Of a DNA stretch of 19,781 nucleotides, positions 1 through 6,682 are shown piece by piece. How positions within the stretch are numbered: the stretch's first letter is position 1; each line of letters begins with the position of its first letter. Location of the stretch: the NCBI GenBank assembly GCA_003220975.1, contig QHTX01000084.1, forward strand, positions 3,052 through 22,832, given 5' to 3'. Origin of the DNA: Gemmatimonadota bacterium. GTDB taxonomy: Bacteria > Gemmatimonadota > Gemmatimonadetes > Gemmatimonadales > GWC2-71-9. The notes under the pieces were generated by a model. It was not told where the DNA came from, searched no databases, and was given only the letters and a program-made list of their open reading frames with translations. Position numbers and translations under genes: made by a program.

Positions 1-356
1 CCGTCGAACACGCGCTCCACGCCCACCGACGCCAGGGCGGTCGTGAAGCGCACCGGCAGCGCCTGCTTCGCGGCGTAGGCCCGGGCGAACTCGCCGGCGC
101 GCACGGGGAGCAGGTTGTTGGCCATGAACCCGATCGCCGTGGCGTGCCACAGCGGGAGCAGGGGAAAGCGGCTGCCCCCGACGTCGCGCAGGATGAGCCG
201 CCAGCGGAGCGCGCGGAGCGGGAATGTCAGCGTCGCGAGCGCTATCGTCGCCAGCATGAGCCAGAGATTGGCGCGCCGCAGGTGCCCCACGAGCTCGTGC
301 GCATCGACGCCGTGCAGCGCCCAGGCGAGGAGCCCGAGCGTGACCACGAGCCCCAC
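1..356 (-). CDS. YbhN/AglD2-like (TIGR00374) integral membrane protein, 5' part only
   Basis: Translating the minus strand from about 356 towards 1 gives an uninterrupted frame that runs off the left edge. It opens with a transmembrane segment (GLVVTLGLLAWALHG), then a second hydrophobic stretch (NLWLMLATIALATLTF), then the motif NNLLPVRAGEFARAY followed by GVERVFDG. The N-N-x-L-P-x-R-x-G-E block and the later E-R-x-x-D are hallmarks of the lysylphosphatidylglycerol-synthase transmembrane / UPF0104 family, polytopic inner-membrane proteins often linked to lipid or polyprenyl-phosphate transport. The start is uncertain: the GTG at 354-356 is the first good candidate, but the frame stays open upstream and overlaps the end of the HPt-like gene, with no clear ribosome site. 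It follows that gene on the same strand and is probably cotranscribed with it and pdxJ. Substrate cannot be told from this fragment. Confidence 0.75.
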   Translation of the reverse strand, partial: MGLVVTLGLLAWALHGVDAHELVGHLRRANLWLMLATIALATLTFPLRALRWRLILRDVGGSRFPLLPLWHATAIGFMANNLLPVRAGEFARAYAAKQALPVRFTTALASVGVERVFD

Positions 357-384
357 GACCCACGCCCAGCGCGACGCTGGACCG

Positions 385-2088
385 CTAGGAGTTGGGGGGG
401 GGCTCGACGGCGAGGGCAACGAGGTCGCAGACCTCTTCGACGAGCGCCCGGAGCGTTTCCCCCGAGGCGAGCTTGGCGGCTTCACGCAGCTCCTGCGCGC
501 GTTGCAACGCGCGCTCGCCGCGATACAGCAGGAGGCGAACGTCGACGACGGGCAGTTCGGCCCCGGCGCCGGGATGGGCGTGCCGGGGGGCGGGCCGGGC
601 GGTGTCGAGCGACGGCGCGCGGGGCCGGGTCGGCACCTGGGCCGCCGCGGCGATCAGCTCCTCGAGCGACGCCGGGCCCACGCCGCCTAGCACGAGGCGC
701 TGGTACACCGCCCAGGACCCCACGAGGTCGGCCGACTCGGGCACCGCTTCTTCGGCGGCGCCCCGCGCTCGGGGCCGGGGGGGCGGGGGGGACGGGGGGG
801 GCGGGGCGGGGGCCAGGGACTCGATGGGAACCACGGGCGGGGGTGCCCCAGGCTGGAGCGCGCGGACGCCCGCGATCAGGCCGTCGAGCTCGGCGGCGAG
901 CGCCTCTTCTTCGCCCGCGCTGGAGCGCGCCAGCAGGTCGCCGACGCGGCGCAACTCGGCGGCGAACCCGGCCGGGTTGTTGACGGCCAGCCCCGAGGCC
1001 ACGGCCTCGCGCGCGGCGATGGCGAACTGGGCGACGCGGTCCGCGAGCACGCCGCCACCCGCGTTCGCGAGCGCGCGGAACGTCGTGCCGAGGGTGTGCG
1101 CGCGCAGCTCGCGCTGCGTGGCGGAGGGGGCCCGTTCGAGCGAGTCCGCGGCCTGGCGCAAGTGCTCGCCGTGGCTCACGAGCTCGAGCCGGCCCAACGT
1201 CGACGGGCGCGCCACGGGCACGCCACGCGACACGATGTGCGGGCCGGAGTCGCTGTAGTAGAGCGCGCCGACGGAGACGACGTCGGGCTCGCTCTCGATG
1301 AACTTGACGAGCAGGTCGGCGAACCTCCGGAACTCGGGTCCGTCCGGATCGGGGCGCCCCCGCTCGGCGACGTCGCGCGCGGAGCGGGCGATCGCCGTAG
1401 CCGCCGCCTGGAACAGCTCCGCCACGTTGGCCGGCGGCGCGAGCCCCGAGCGCGACAGCTCCGCGATGGCGCGCTCGATGCCCTCGAGCAGGTCGGGGAG
1501 GGGCGGCAGGTCGTTCACGGCGGCCAGGCCCCGCAGCGGCTGGAGCGCGCGCAGCACCTGCTGCAGCGGGTCGTGTGCCAGGGGGTTGCCGCGCAGCGTC
1601 TGCGCGGCGCGGTCGAGCGCGCTCGCGATCGCGGCTCCCTCGCGCGCCACGAACGCGCGGGCGCCCGCGTCGAGCCCGAGGGCCTCGACCGCCCGCACCT
1701 GCGCGGAGGGGCGGCCCGCCTGCTGCTCGAGCTCGTGGGCGAGGCCTTCGGCCTTCGCGGTGTCGGCGTCGGTCCAGCTCGCGGCGCGGCGCACGAAGAC
1801 CTTCAGGTCGTCCACGCCGCGCACGGCGAGGTGCCGCGTGGCGGCGTCCCAGGCGCGACGCCCTTCGCGCACCGCGCGGCCCAGCGCCTCCAGTCCCGCC
1901 GCCGCGCGCGCGATCGCGGGCTGGTTCGCCATCAGTGCGCTGCCGCGCAGCGCGCGCGCCAGCCGCACGAGCTCGTCGGCGCTCGGACTCTCGCCCTTCG
2001 CGAGCAGGCCGTCCAGGCGCTCCAGATACTCCCCCGCCTCGAGGGCGAAGAAGTCGGACATGCCGAGGGGCTTCGAGGGACCGGTCAT
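385..2088 (-). CDS. Multi-HPt-like helical protein, probable degenerate phosphotransfer/scaffold protein
   Basis: 567 aa, ATG at 2086-2088, 12 bases after the pdxJ stop, so likely in one operon with it. The N-terminal region (about 10-75) resembles a histidine phosphotransfer domain: ARALRGSALMANQ aligns with the usual H-T-L-K-G-S-A block followed by an amphipathic helix, but Arg45 replaces the phospho-accepting His. A second copy at about 175-215 has QPLRGLAAVND, with Gln183 at the same place. A third at about 325-366 reads AHTLGTTFRALANAG and keeps a His (His331). Residues 414-442 are a Pro/Ala-rich linker, and the C-terminal 510-560 is helical. I see no CheA-type kinase, receiver or CheW domain. 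The role could be a scaffold or sink in a phosphorelay or a purely structural helical protein. The HPt reading is from motif resemblance only. An internal ATG (Met10) is an alternative start. Confidence 0.7.
   Translation of the reverse strand: MTGPSKPLGMSDFFALEAGEYLERLDGLLAKGESPSADELVRLARALRGSALMANQPAIARAAAGLEALGRAVREGRRAWDAATRHLAVRGVDDLKVFVRRAASWTDADTAKAEGLAHELEQQAGRPSAQVRAVEALGLDAGARAFVAREGAAIASALDRAAQTLRGNPLAHDPLQQVLRALQPLRGLAAVNDLPPLPDLLEGIERAIAELSRSGLAPPANVAELFQAAATAIARSARDVAERGRPDPDGPEFRRFADLLVKFIESEPDVVSVGALYYSDSGPHIVSRGVPVARPSTLGRLELVSHGEHLRQAADSLERAPSATQRELRAHTLGTTFRALANAGGGVLADRVAQFAIAAREAVASGLAVNNPAGFAAELRRVGDLLARSSAGEEEALAAELDGLIAGVRALQPGAPPPVVPIESLAPAPPPPSPPPPRPRARGAAEEAVPESADLVGSWAVYQRLVLGGVGPASLEELIAAAAQVPTRPRAPSLDTARPAPRHAHPGAGAELPVVDVRLLLYRGERALQRAQELREAAKLASGETLRALVEEVCDLVALAVEPPPNS
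771..814 (+). other. G-rich tract, potential G-quadruplex
   Basis: The plus strand has at least five G-runs of four or more separated by one- or two-base loops. It is the non-template complement of the codons for the proline-rich linker (residues about 425-441) of the HPt-like gene, so the richness may simply reflect CCC proline codons. The mRNA of that gene carries the C-rich strand. Confidence 0.45.
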
Positions 2089-2100
2089 GGCGACTTCAAG

Positions 2101-2829
2101 CTAACAAAGGGCCTGCGCCCTTGCCTCATCGACCAGTTGCCGCATGCGCCGCACCGCCTCCTCCAGCCCCCAGAATACCGCGTTGGAAACGATGGAGTGC
2201 CCGATGTTGAGCTCCTCGATCTCGCGGATGCGGGCGACGGCCTGGACGTTGTCATAGGTGAGGCCGTGACCGGCGTGCACGGCGAGCCCGCGCGCCCGCG
2301 CGTGGGCGGCGGCGTGCGCCAGCGCGCGCAGCGCCACGTCGCTGCGCCGCCACCTGTGCGCGTACCGACCGGTGTGCAGCTCGACGGCGGGCACGCCCAG
2401 CTCGGCGGCGCGATCGATGGTCCGCGGGTCGGGGTCGATGAACAGGCTCACGCGGATGGCGGCGTCCGTCAGTCGCCGGATCGCGTCCGCAACCTTGCGG
2501 TTGGCGCCCTGCAGGGCGAGACCGCCTTCCGTCGTGATCTCCTGGCGGCGCTCCGGGACGACCGTCGCCTGGAACGGCTTCAGGCGGCGCGCGATCGCAA
2601 CGATCTCGGGCGCCGCACCGAGCTCGAGGTTCAAGACGGTGCGCACCGACGACCGGAGCGCGTGCACGTCGGCATCCTGGATGTGCCGCCGGTCCTCGCG
2701 CAGGTGCACCGTAATGCCGTCCGCGCCGCCCCGCTCGGCGGCCTCGGCGGCGCGCACCGGGTCTGGCTCGTCGGTCCGACGCGCCTCACGCAGCGTCGCG
2801 ACGTGATCAATGTTGACGTAGAGCCGCAT
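2101..2829 (-). CDS. pdxJ: Pyridoxine 5'-phosphate synthase PdxJ
   Basis: 242 aa, the normal length for the family. PdxJ condenses 1-deoxy-D-xylulose 5-phosphate with 3-amino-2-oxopropyl phosphate to give pyridoxine 5'-phosphate in the DXP-dependent vitamin B6 pathway; it is a cytoplasmic TIM barrel. The N-terminus LYVNIDHVATLREARR is the family signature, followed by ITVHLREDRRHIQDADV with the active-site His42 region, NLELG with Glu69, the phosphate-binding HAGHGLTYDNV (around 185-195), and LNIGHSIVSNAVFWGL near the C-terminus. The ATG start at 2827-2829 has AAGGT about 10 bases upstream. It is divergent from the lipoprotein gene with only 47 bp between starts, and is the first gene of a minus-strand group with the HPt-like gene and the membrane protein. 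No defects are seen. Confidence 0.97.
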   Translation of the reverse strand: MRLYVNIDHVATLREARRTDEPDPVRAAEAAERGGADGITVHLREDRRHIQDADVHALRSSVRTVLNLELGAAPEIVAIARRLKPFQATVVPERRQEITTEGGLALQGANRKVADAIRRLTDAAIRVSLFIDPDPRTIDRAAELGVPAVELHTGRYAHRWRRSDVALRALAHAAAHARARGLAVHAGHGLTYDNVQAVARIREIEELNIGHSIVSNAVFWGLEEAVRRMRQLVDEARAQALC

Positions 2830-2876
2830 GCCGTCTTACCTTCGGGTCACCCCGCCCACACTCGAGGGTTTCGCCC

Positions 2877-3320
2877 GTGAGACCACGACCGGCCGTGCTC
2901 GTCGCGTTGGGCCTCCTCGCGTGCGCGGGGGGGGGCCCGCAGACGCCCGCGCCGCAGTCGCCCCAGCAGGCGCTCGAGCAATTCATGACGGCCGTGAAGG
3001 CAAAGGACCTCGACCGCATGGGCGATCTCTGGGGCAGCGAGCGCGGGCCGGCCGCCAGCTGGATGAAGCCCGACGACCTGAAGAAACGACTCACCGTGTT
3101 CCAGATCTACCTCAATCATGTCGGCTATCGCGTGCTCGAGGGCCCGACCGCCGTGACCGGCGAGAACCGGATGCAGCAGTTCCGCGTCGAGCTGCAGCGT
3201 CCCAACTCGTGCACGGTCGTGTTCCCGATCGTGCTGGTGCACGCGCGGAACGGCGCCTGGCTCGTGAACGCGGTGGATCTCGCGAGCCTCCCCAACCCGG
3301 CGGACGCCTGCAAGCGCTGA
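2877..3320 (+). CDS. Small lipoprotein, possibly NTF2/DUF4878-like
   Basis: 147 aa from a GTG start at 2877, preceded by GAGGG at a suitable distance. Residues 1-16 are a lipoprotein signal: a basic n-region (RPRP), a hydrophobic core and the lipobox LLAC with Cys16 as the lipidation site, then a Gly/Pro/Gln-rich tether. The mature part starts with QQALEQFMTAVKAKDLDRM, a helix with the pattern common at the beginning of SnoaL/NTF2-like and DUF4878 folds, followed by predicted strands ending in GAWLVNAVDLASL. It likely sits anchored in an envelope membrane. Function is unknown; the NTF2-like assignment is from pattern only. It diverges from pdxJ and converges on the epimerase with 38 bp between stops. 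Confidence 0.8.
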   Translation: MRPRPAVLVALGLLACAGGGPQTPAPQSPQQALEQFMTAVKAKDLDRMGDLWGSERGPAASWMKPDDLKKRLTVFQIYLNHVGYRVLEGPTAVTGENRMQQFRVELQRPNSCTVVFPIVLVHARNGAWLVNAVDLASLPNPADACKR

Positions 3321-3358
3321 GGGAGGGGGGGGAACGTTCGCGTCACAGCGGGCGTTTG

Positions 3359-3757
3359 CTACTCGGTCAGCTCCAAGAGGATCCCGGCCGTCGCCTTGGG
3401 ATGCACGAAGGCGATGCGCCGACCACCGGCCCCGCGGCGCGGCACGTCGTCGACGAGGCGATAGCCCGCCGCCCGACACCGCTCGAGCGCCCGATCGAGG
3501 TCCGGCACGCGGTAGCAGATGTGATGGATCCCCGGCCCGCGCCTGGCGAGAAACTTCGCCACCGGGCCGTGCGGGTCGCGCGGCTCGAGGAGCTCGACTT
3601 GGACGTCGCCGAAGGCGAGCCCGACGATCGTGGCGCCGTCGGCCGTTTCGGCACGTCCCGGCTCGAGGCCGAAGACGTCGCGGTAGAACGCGACGGCGGC
3701 GGCGATCGACGGAACGGCGATACCGACGTGGGCGACGCGGGCGTGTGAATCCGCCAT
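3359..3757 (-). CDS. mce: Methylmalonyl-CoA epimerase
   Basis: 132 aa from the ATG at 3755-3757. The enzyme interconverts (2R)- and (2S)-methylmalonyl-CoA in the cytoplasm, linking propionyl-CoA or branched amino acid breakdown to succinyl-CoA. It is a vicinal-oxygen-chelate (glyoxalase/bleomycin) fold with two beta-alpha-beta modules. Metal-ligand candidates are His10 in VAHVGIAVPS, His79 in GIHHICYRVPDL, and Glu129 in ILLELTE, all at the expected family places. Other hallmarks are AVAFYRDVFGLEP and VELLEP. The frame is open further upstream to 3919, but that would overlap trx and adds residues with no homology pattern; an ATG at 3770-3772 is a reasonable alternative start. No mutase or propionyl-CoA carboxylase genes lie in the window. 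It is divergent from trx with 45 bp between starts. Confidence 0.93.
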   Translation of the reverse strand: MADSHARVAHVGIAVPSIAAAVAFYRDVFGLEPGRAETADGATIVGLAFGDVQVELLEPRDPHGPVAKFLARRGPGIHHICYRVPDLDRALERCRAAGYRLVDDVPRRGAGGRRIAFVHPKATAGILLELTE

Positions 3758-3802
3758 ATCGCCCGTCAACATAACGATTGCACCCGAGGGAGTGGAGAGG
3801 TC

Positions 3803-4138
3803 ATGGCAGTCAACAGTCATCCGGTGGCGGTCACCGACGCCACCTTCGGACAGGAAGTCGAGCAGCATCGCGGGCTCACCATCGTGGACTTCTGGGCCAC
3901 CTGGTGCGGTCCGTGCCACATGGTGGCGCCGATCCTGGACCAGCTGGCCGGCGAGTACCAGGGCAAGCTGAAGGTGGTGAAGCTGGACGTGGACGCGAAT
4001 CAGACGACGGCGATGCGCTTCAACGTGCGCTCGATTCCGAGTATTCTATTCTTTAAGGACGGCCGGCACGTGGACACCCTGGTGGGCGCGTACCCGAAGC
4101 CGGTGTTCGAGCAGAAGATCCAACAGCACCTGTCGTAG
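3803..4138 (+). CDS. trxA: Thioredoxin
   Basis: 111 aa, the usual thioredoxin length. Residues 26-39 read TIVDFWATWCGPCH, containing the redox-active Cys35 and Cys38 pair of the W-C-G-P-C motif; the cis-proline is Pro79 in VRSIPSILFF, and the final helix is FEQKIQQHL. It reduces protein disulfides in the cytoplasm using electrons from thioredoxin reductase, which is not in this window. There is no signal peptide. The ATG at 3803 is preceded by a strong GGAG/GAGAGG site. The next plus-strand gene begins 18 bp after the stop, so the two may be cotranscribed. Confidence 0.97.
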   Translation: MAVNSHPVAVTDATFGQEVEQHRGLTIVDFWATWCGPCHMVAPILDQLAGEYQGKLKVVKLDVDANQTTAMRFNVRSIPSILFFKDGRHVDTLVGAYPKPVFEQKIQQHLS

Positions 4139-4156
4139 CATCCTCCCCGGAGGACC

Positions 4157-5170
4157 ATGCGCGCGAGCACCGCTCGCCTGATGAACTCGCCGGTTCGCCT
4201 CGCGGAGTTGACGTTCCCGCAGGTGAGCCGGCTGATTCATCGCACGCGGCTCGCGTTCATCCATCTCGACAACCTGCTCGCCTGGGGCAAGCGGGACCGT
4301 GACGGCCGCGTGGACGGCTACATCACGGCGCACCTCCCCGACGAATGCCTGCTGCTCTTCTTCCGCAAGGGCGAGGCGGTGAACGCCGCCTCGCTGCACA
4401 CCGCCGGGCGGCAGGTCGTCACCATCACCGAAGCGCTGAAGCGCATGCGCGCCGAGGTGGAGCGCGGCGACCTGACCTACTCGGCCGCGCCGATGGAGCA
4501 GCTGGCGTGGATGTACCAGTCGTGCGCGGCCCCGACCGCGGTGCGCGCGGTGGATCCCGCGAACCCGGGCGGACTCTTCCCGGCGCTTACGCAGGAGAAG
4601 GTGACGGGCGTCCTCGAGCTGATCTCGAACGGCCGCGTGTCGTACCTCCGCTTCGGGGACGGTCGCTTCACCGGAGGCTACTTCTGCGACAAGCCGGACG
4701 CGACGCCCGTCCCCAAGTTCCTCGAGTCGCAGTTCCAGCCGGGCGCCGACGGGCACTCGCCCGCGGTCACGGCCGCGGTGTTCCCGCCGGTCGCGGAGCT
4801 GCCGCAGCAGGCGCCACACGCGCTGATCAACACCTACCGCGAGCTGTACTGGCGCATCGTGGACGAGGTGGAGAAAGAGTTTCCCGGCGAGGCGAAGCGG
4901 CGCGCGCAGAAGGTGAGCGCCGGCATTAGGGAAGGGCACAGAGCCATCGCCGTCCTCTCGGTGCCGCGCGGCGCCGAGACCCCGGACGCCGTGGTGCAGC
5001 CGGAAGAGCTGTCGAGCGCGCTCACCGATTGGTCGCTGCAGCTGCTCGAGGGAGTGGAGGTGATGATGCCGGGGACCGCACCCAAGATCCTGCGCGAGGC
5101 GACGCGGGAGCACCGCTACGTGCTGCAGTCGTCGGGCTTCTACGGACGGCTGCCGTGGCAGGTGTCGTGC
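4157..5170 (+). CDS. Unrecognised protein, possibly with DUF4388/PATAN-like repeats; 3' end disrupted at the rsmI junction
   Basis: The ATG at 4157 has a near-perfect GGAGGAC ribosome site 6 bases upstream, so the start is firm. About 338 residues read as a real protein, ending around LQSSGFYGRLPWQVSC. After that the frame gives Arg/Pro-rich shadow sequence antiparallel in character to the rsmI codons, with no stop until 6682. Two segments look like the strand-hairpin unit of DUF4388/PATAN domains: residues 52-74 (VDGYITAHLPDECLLLFFRK) and 150-176 (TGVLELISNGRVSYLRFGDG). The C-terminal region 225-330 is helical and contains YWRIVDEVEKEFPGEAKRRA. The true stop codon appears to be missing, either by a natural deletion or an assembly error that also removed the rsmI start. 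Function is unknown and the domain match is weak. Confidence 0.65.
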
Positions 5171-5174
5171 GCTC

Positions 5175-5969
5175 GGCAACCTCGACGACCTCTCCCCCCG
5201 CGCGGCGGCCACGTTGCGGCAGGTCGCCGCCGTCGTGGCCGAAGATACCCGCCACACGAAACCGCTCCTGGCGCACGCGGGTGCGCGCGGCGCGCTGGTG
5301 AGCTTTCACGCCCACTCGAGCGCGGCCGCGCTGCGCCGCATCCTGCATCTGCTGGGCACCGGAAAGGACGTGGCGCTCGTGACCGACGCGGGCACGCCCG
5401 CGGTGAGCGACCCGGGCGCAGAGCTGGTCGCGGCCGCGCGCGCGCGCGACGTGAACGTCGTGACCGTCCCCGGGCCGACCGCGGTCGCCGCGGCCCTCTC
5501 CGTCTCGGGGCTCGCCGCCGATCGCTACCTGTTCCTCGGCTTCCTGCCGCGCAAGGGCGGCGAGCGCCGGCGCTTGCTCGACTTCGTCGCGCAGAGCGAG
5601 TGGACCGTGGTGCTGTTCGAAGCGCCGCCGCGCGTGGCGGCGCTGCTCGAGGACCTGGCCGCGGCGTGCGGCGGCGAGCGCCGCGCCGCCGTGGCGCGCG
5701 AACTGACCAAGGTGTTCGAGGAGACGCGCGCCGGGACCCTGGAAGAGCTCGCCGGTTACTACGCCGCAGCGCCGCCGCGCGGCGAGGTCACCGTCCTGGT
5801 CGCGAGGGCGGGCAAGCGGGTGCGGGAGGAGGAGCCGCCCCCCGACGCGGAGGCGCGCGCCCGCGCGCTGCTCGCGCAGGGCATGACCCGCCGCGACGTA
5901 GCCGATCAACTGGCGGCGGAGACGGGGATCACTCGCAATACGGCGTATCGACTGGTCAACGAGCTATGA
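5175..5969 (+). CDS. rsmI: 16S rRNA (cytidine1402-2'-O)-methyltransferase RsmI, N-terminus missing
   Basis: The frame from 5175 reads GNLDDLSPRAAATLRQ then VVAEDTRHTKPLL, the classical beginning of RsmI after its first strand, followed by DAGTPAVSDPGAELV, VTVPGPTAVAAALSVSG, FLGFLPRKGGERRRLL, VLFEAPPRV and VARELTKVFEET. The C-terminal helix-turn-helix-like tail (TRRDVADQLAAETG) is normal. RsmI uses SAM to methylate the ribose of C1402 in 16S rRNA. The usual first 12-18 residues, ending in the V-x-T-P-I that precedes G-N-L and contributes to the SAM site, are absent. No ATG or GTG lies in frame upstream; the first possible start is TTG at 5214, which would cut further. The reading frame differs from the upstream gene by one register, so this is not an in-frame fusion. 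The stop overlaps the next start as ATGA. Confidence 0.85.
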   Translation, partial: GNLDDLSPRAAATLRQVAAVVAEDTRHTKPLLAHAGARGALVSFHAHSSAAALRRILHLLGTGKDVALVTDAGTPAVSDPGAELVAAARARDVNVVTVPGPTAVAAALSVSGLAADRYLFLGFLPRKGGERRRLLDFVAQSEWTVVLFEAPPRVAALLEDLAAACGGERRAAVARELTKVFEETRAGTLEELAGYYAAAPPRGEVTVLVARAGKRVREEEPPPDAEARARALLAQGMTRRDVADQLAAETGITRNTAYRLVNEL

Positions 5970-6682
5970 AGGTGGGACGGTTGGACGGTTGGAAGGTTGG
6001 AATGATACTCGTGGCGGGCGCCAGCGCGATCGGAGCCGGCCCGTCGACTCCTTCCGACCTTCCAACCTTCCAACCTTCCGCCGTCTTGCTGACCATCGGT
6101 CGCTTGCATTACGACGGCGGCGGCGACTGGTACGCCGGCCCTTCCGCGCTCCCGAACCTCCTCGCCGCGATCCGCCAGCGCACCGCGCTGCCGGTCGCCG
6201 AGCGCGAGCGCGTCGTGACGCTCACGGGACCGGAACTGTGGGACGTCCCCTACCTCTATGTCACCGGGCACGGCAACGTGCGCTTCTCGGACGACGAGGT
6301 GCGGATCCTGCGCCGCTGGCTCGAGCAGGGCGGGTTTCTCCACGGCGATGACGACTACGGCATGGACAAGTCGTTCCGCCGTGAGATCGCGCGCGTCTTC
6401 CCAGACCATCCCCTGGTGGAAGTGCCCCTGAGTCATCCCATCTACCACGTGGTCTACGATCTGCCGCAGGGGACCCCCAAGATCGAAGAGCACGACGGGC
6501 TGCCGGCGCAGGGCTTCGGTATCTTTCTCGGGAACCGGTTGGTGGTGTACTATGACTACCAGGCGGACCTCAACGACGGGTGGGAGGACCCTGATGTCAA
6601 CCACTTGCCTCCGAACCTGCGCGAAGCGGCGCTGCGCATGGGCGTGAACCTCTTCACCTACGCCGTGAGCACGACCCGGTGA
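5966..6682 (+). CDS. DUF4159 domain protein, exported
   Basis: 238 aa. The ATG at 5966-5968 overlaps the rsmI stop (ATGA), implying translational coupling. Core motifs of DUF4159 are all visible: LTIGRLHYDGGGDWYAGPS (42-60), VPYLYVTGHGNVRF (94-107), LRRWLEQGGFLHGDDDYG (115-132) and PLSHPIYHVVYDL (154-166). The fold resembles class I glutamine amidotransferase-like domains, and members commonly sit in operons with MoxR, DUF58 and VWA genes. The first 40 residues are unusual: a short hydrophobic stretch (GMILVAGASAIGAG, 12-25) that could be a signal peptide core lies inside a large inverted repeat that encodes residues 4-38. The mature protein probably acts in the periplasm or at the membrane. 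Biochemical function is unknown for the family. Confidence 0.88.
   Translation: MKVGRLDGWKVGMILVAGASAIGAGPSTPSDLPTFQPSAVLLTIGRLHYDGGGDWYAGPSALPNLLAAIRQRTALPVAERERVVTLTGPELWDVPYLYVTGHGNVRFSDDEVRILRRWLEQGGFLHGDDDYGMDKSFRREIARVFPDHPLVEVPLSHPIYHVVYDLPQGTPKIEEHDGLPAQGFGIFLGNRLVVYYDYQADLNDGWEDPDVNHLPPNLREAALRMGVNLFTYAVSTTR
5975..6079 (+). repeat. Inverted array of 8-base units inside the DUF4159 leader
   Basis: Left arm 5975-6002 and right arm 6052-6079 are each 28 bases and complementary at 25 of 28 positions, separated by a 49-base loop. Each arm is itself a tandem of 8-base units (GGTTGGAA and variants on the left, TTCCAACC and variants on the right). The element lies wholly within codons 4-38, is 105 bases long (35 codons) and contains no in-frame stop. 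In mRNA it would form a long hairpin starting 9 bases from the A of the start codon, so it may modulate initiation. Confidence 0.85.

Noticed and set aside
1096..2880. Long plus-strand open frame opposite the HPt-like gene and pdxJ
   Set aside because: pdxJ is certain on the minus strand; high GC leaves antisense frames open by chance and the translation is Arg/Gly/Ala-rich.
3321..3358. Possible terminator between the lipoprotein and epimerase genes
   Set aside because: Only a short imperfect stem can be drawn around AACG/CGTT with no U-run on either side.
5975..6079. CRISPR-like array
   Set aside because: Units are 8 bases, contiguous and inverted, with no spacers; no cas gene is present.
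4157..6682. One 841-codon open frame covering the gene after trx, the rsmI region and the DUF4159 gene
   Set aside because: The middle part is an Arg/Pro-rich off-frame reading of rsmI; the two outer genes merely share a register, and the DUF4159 gene has its own ATGA-coupled start.
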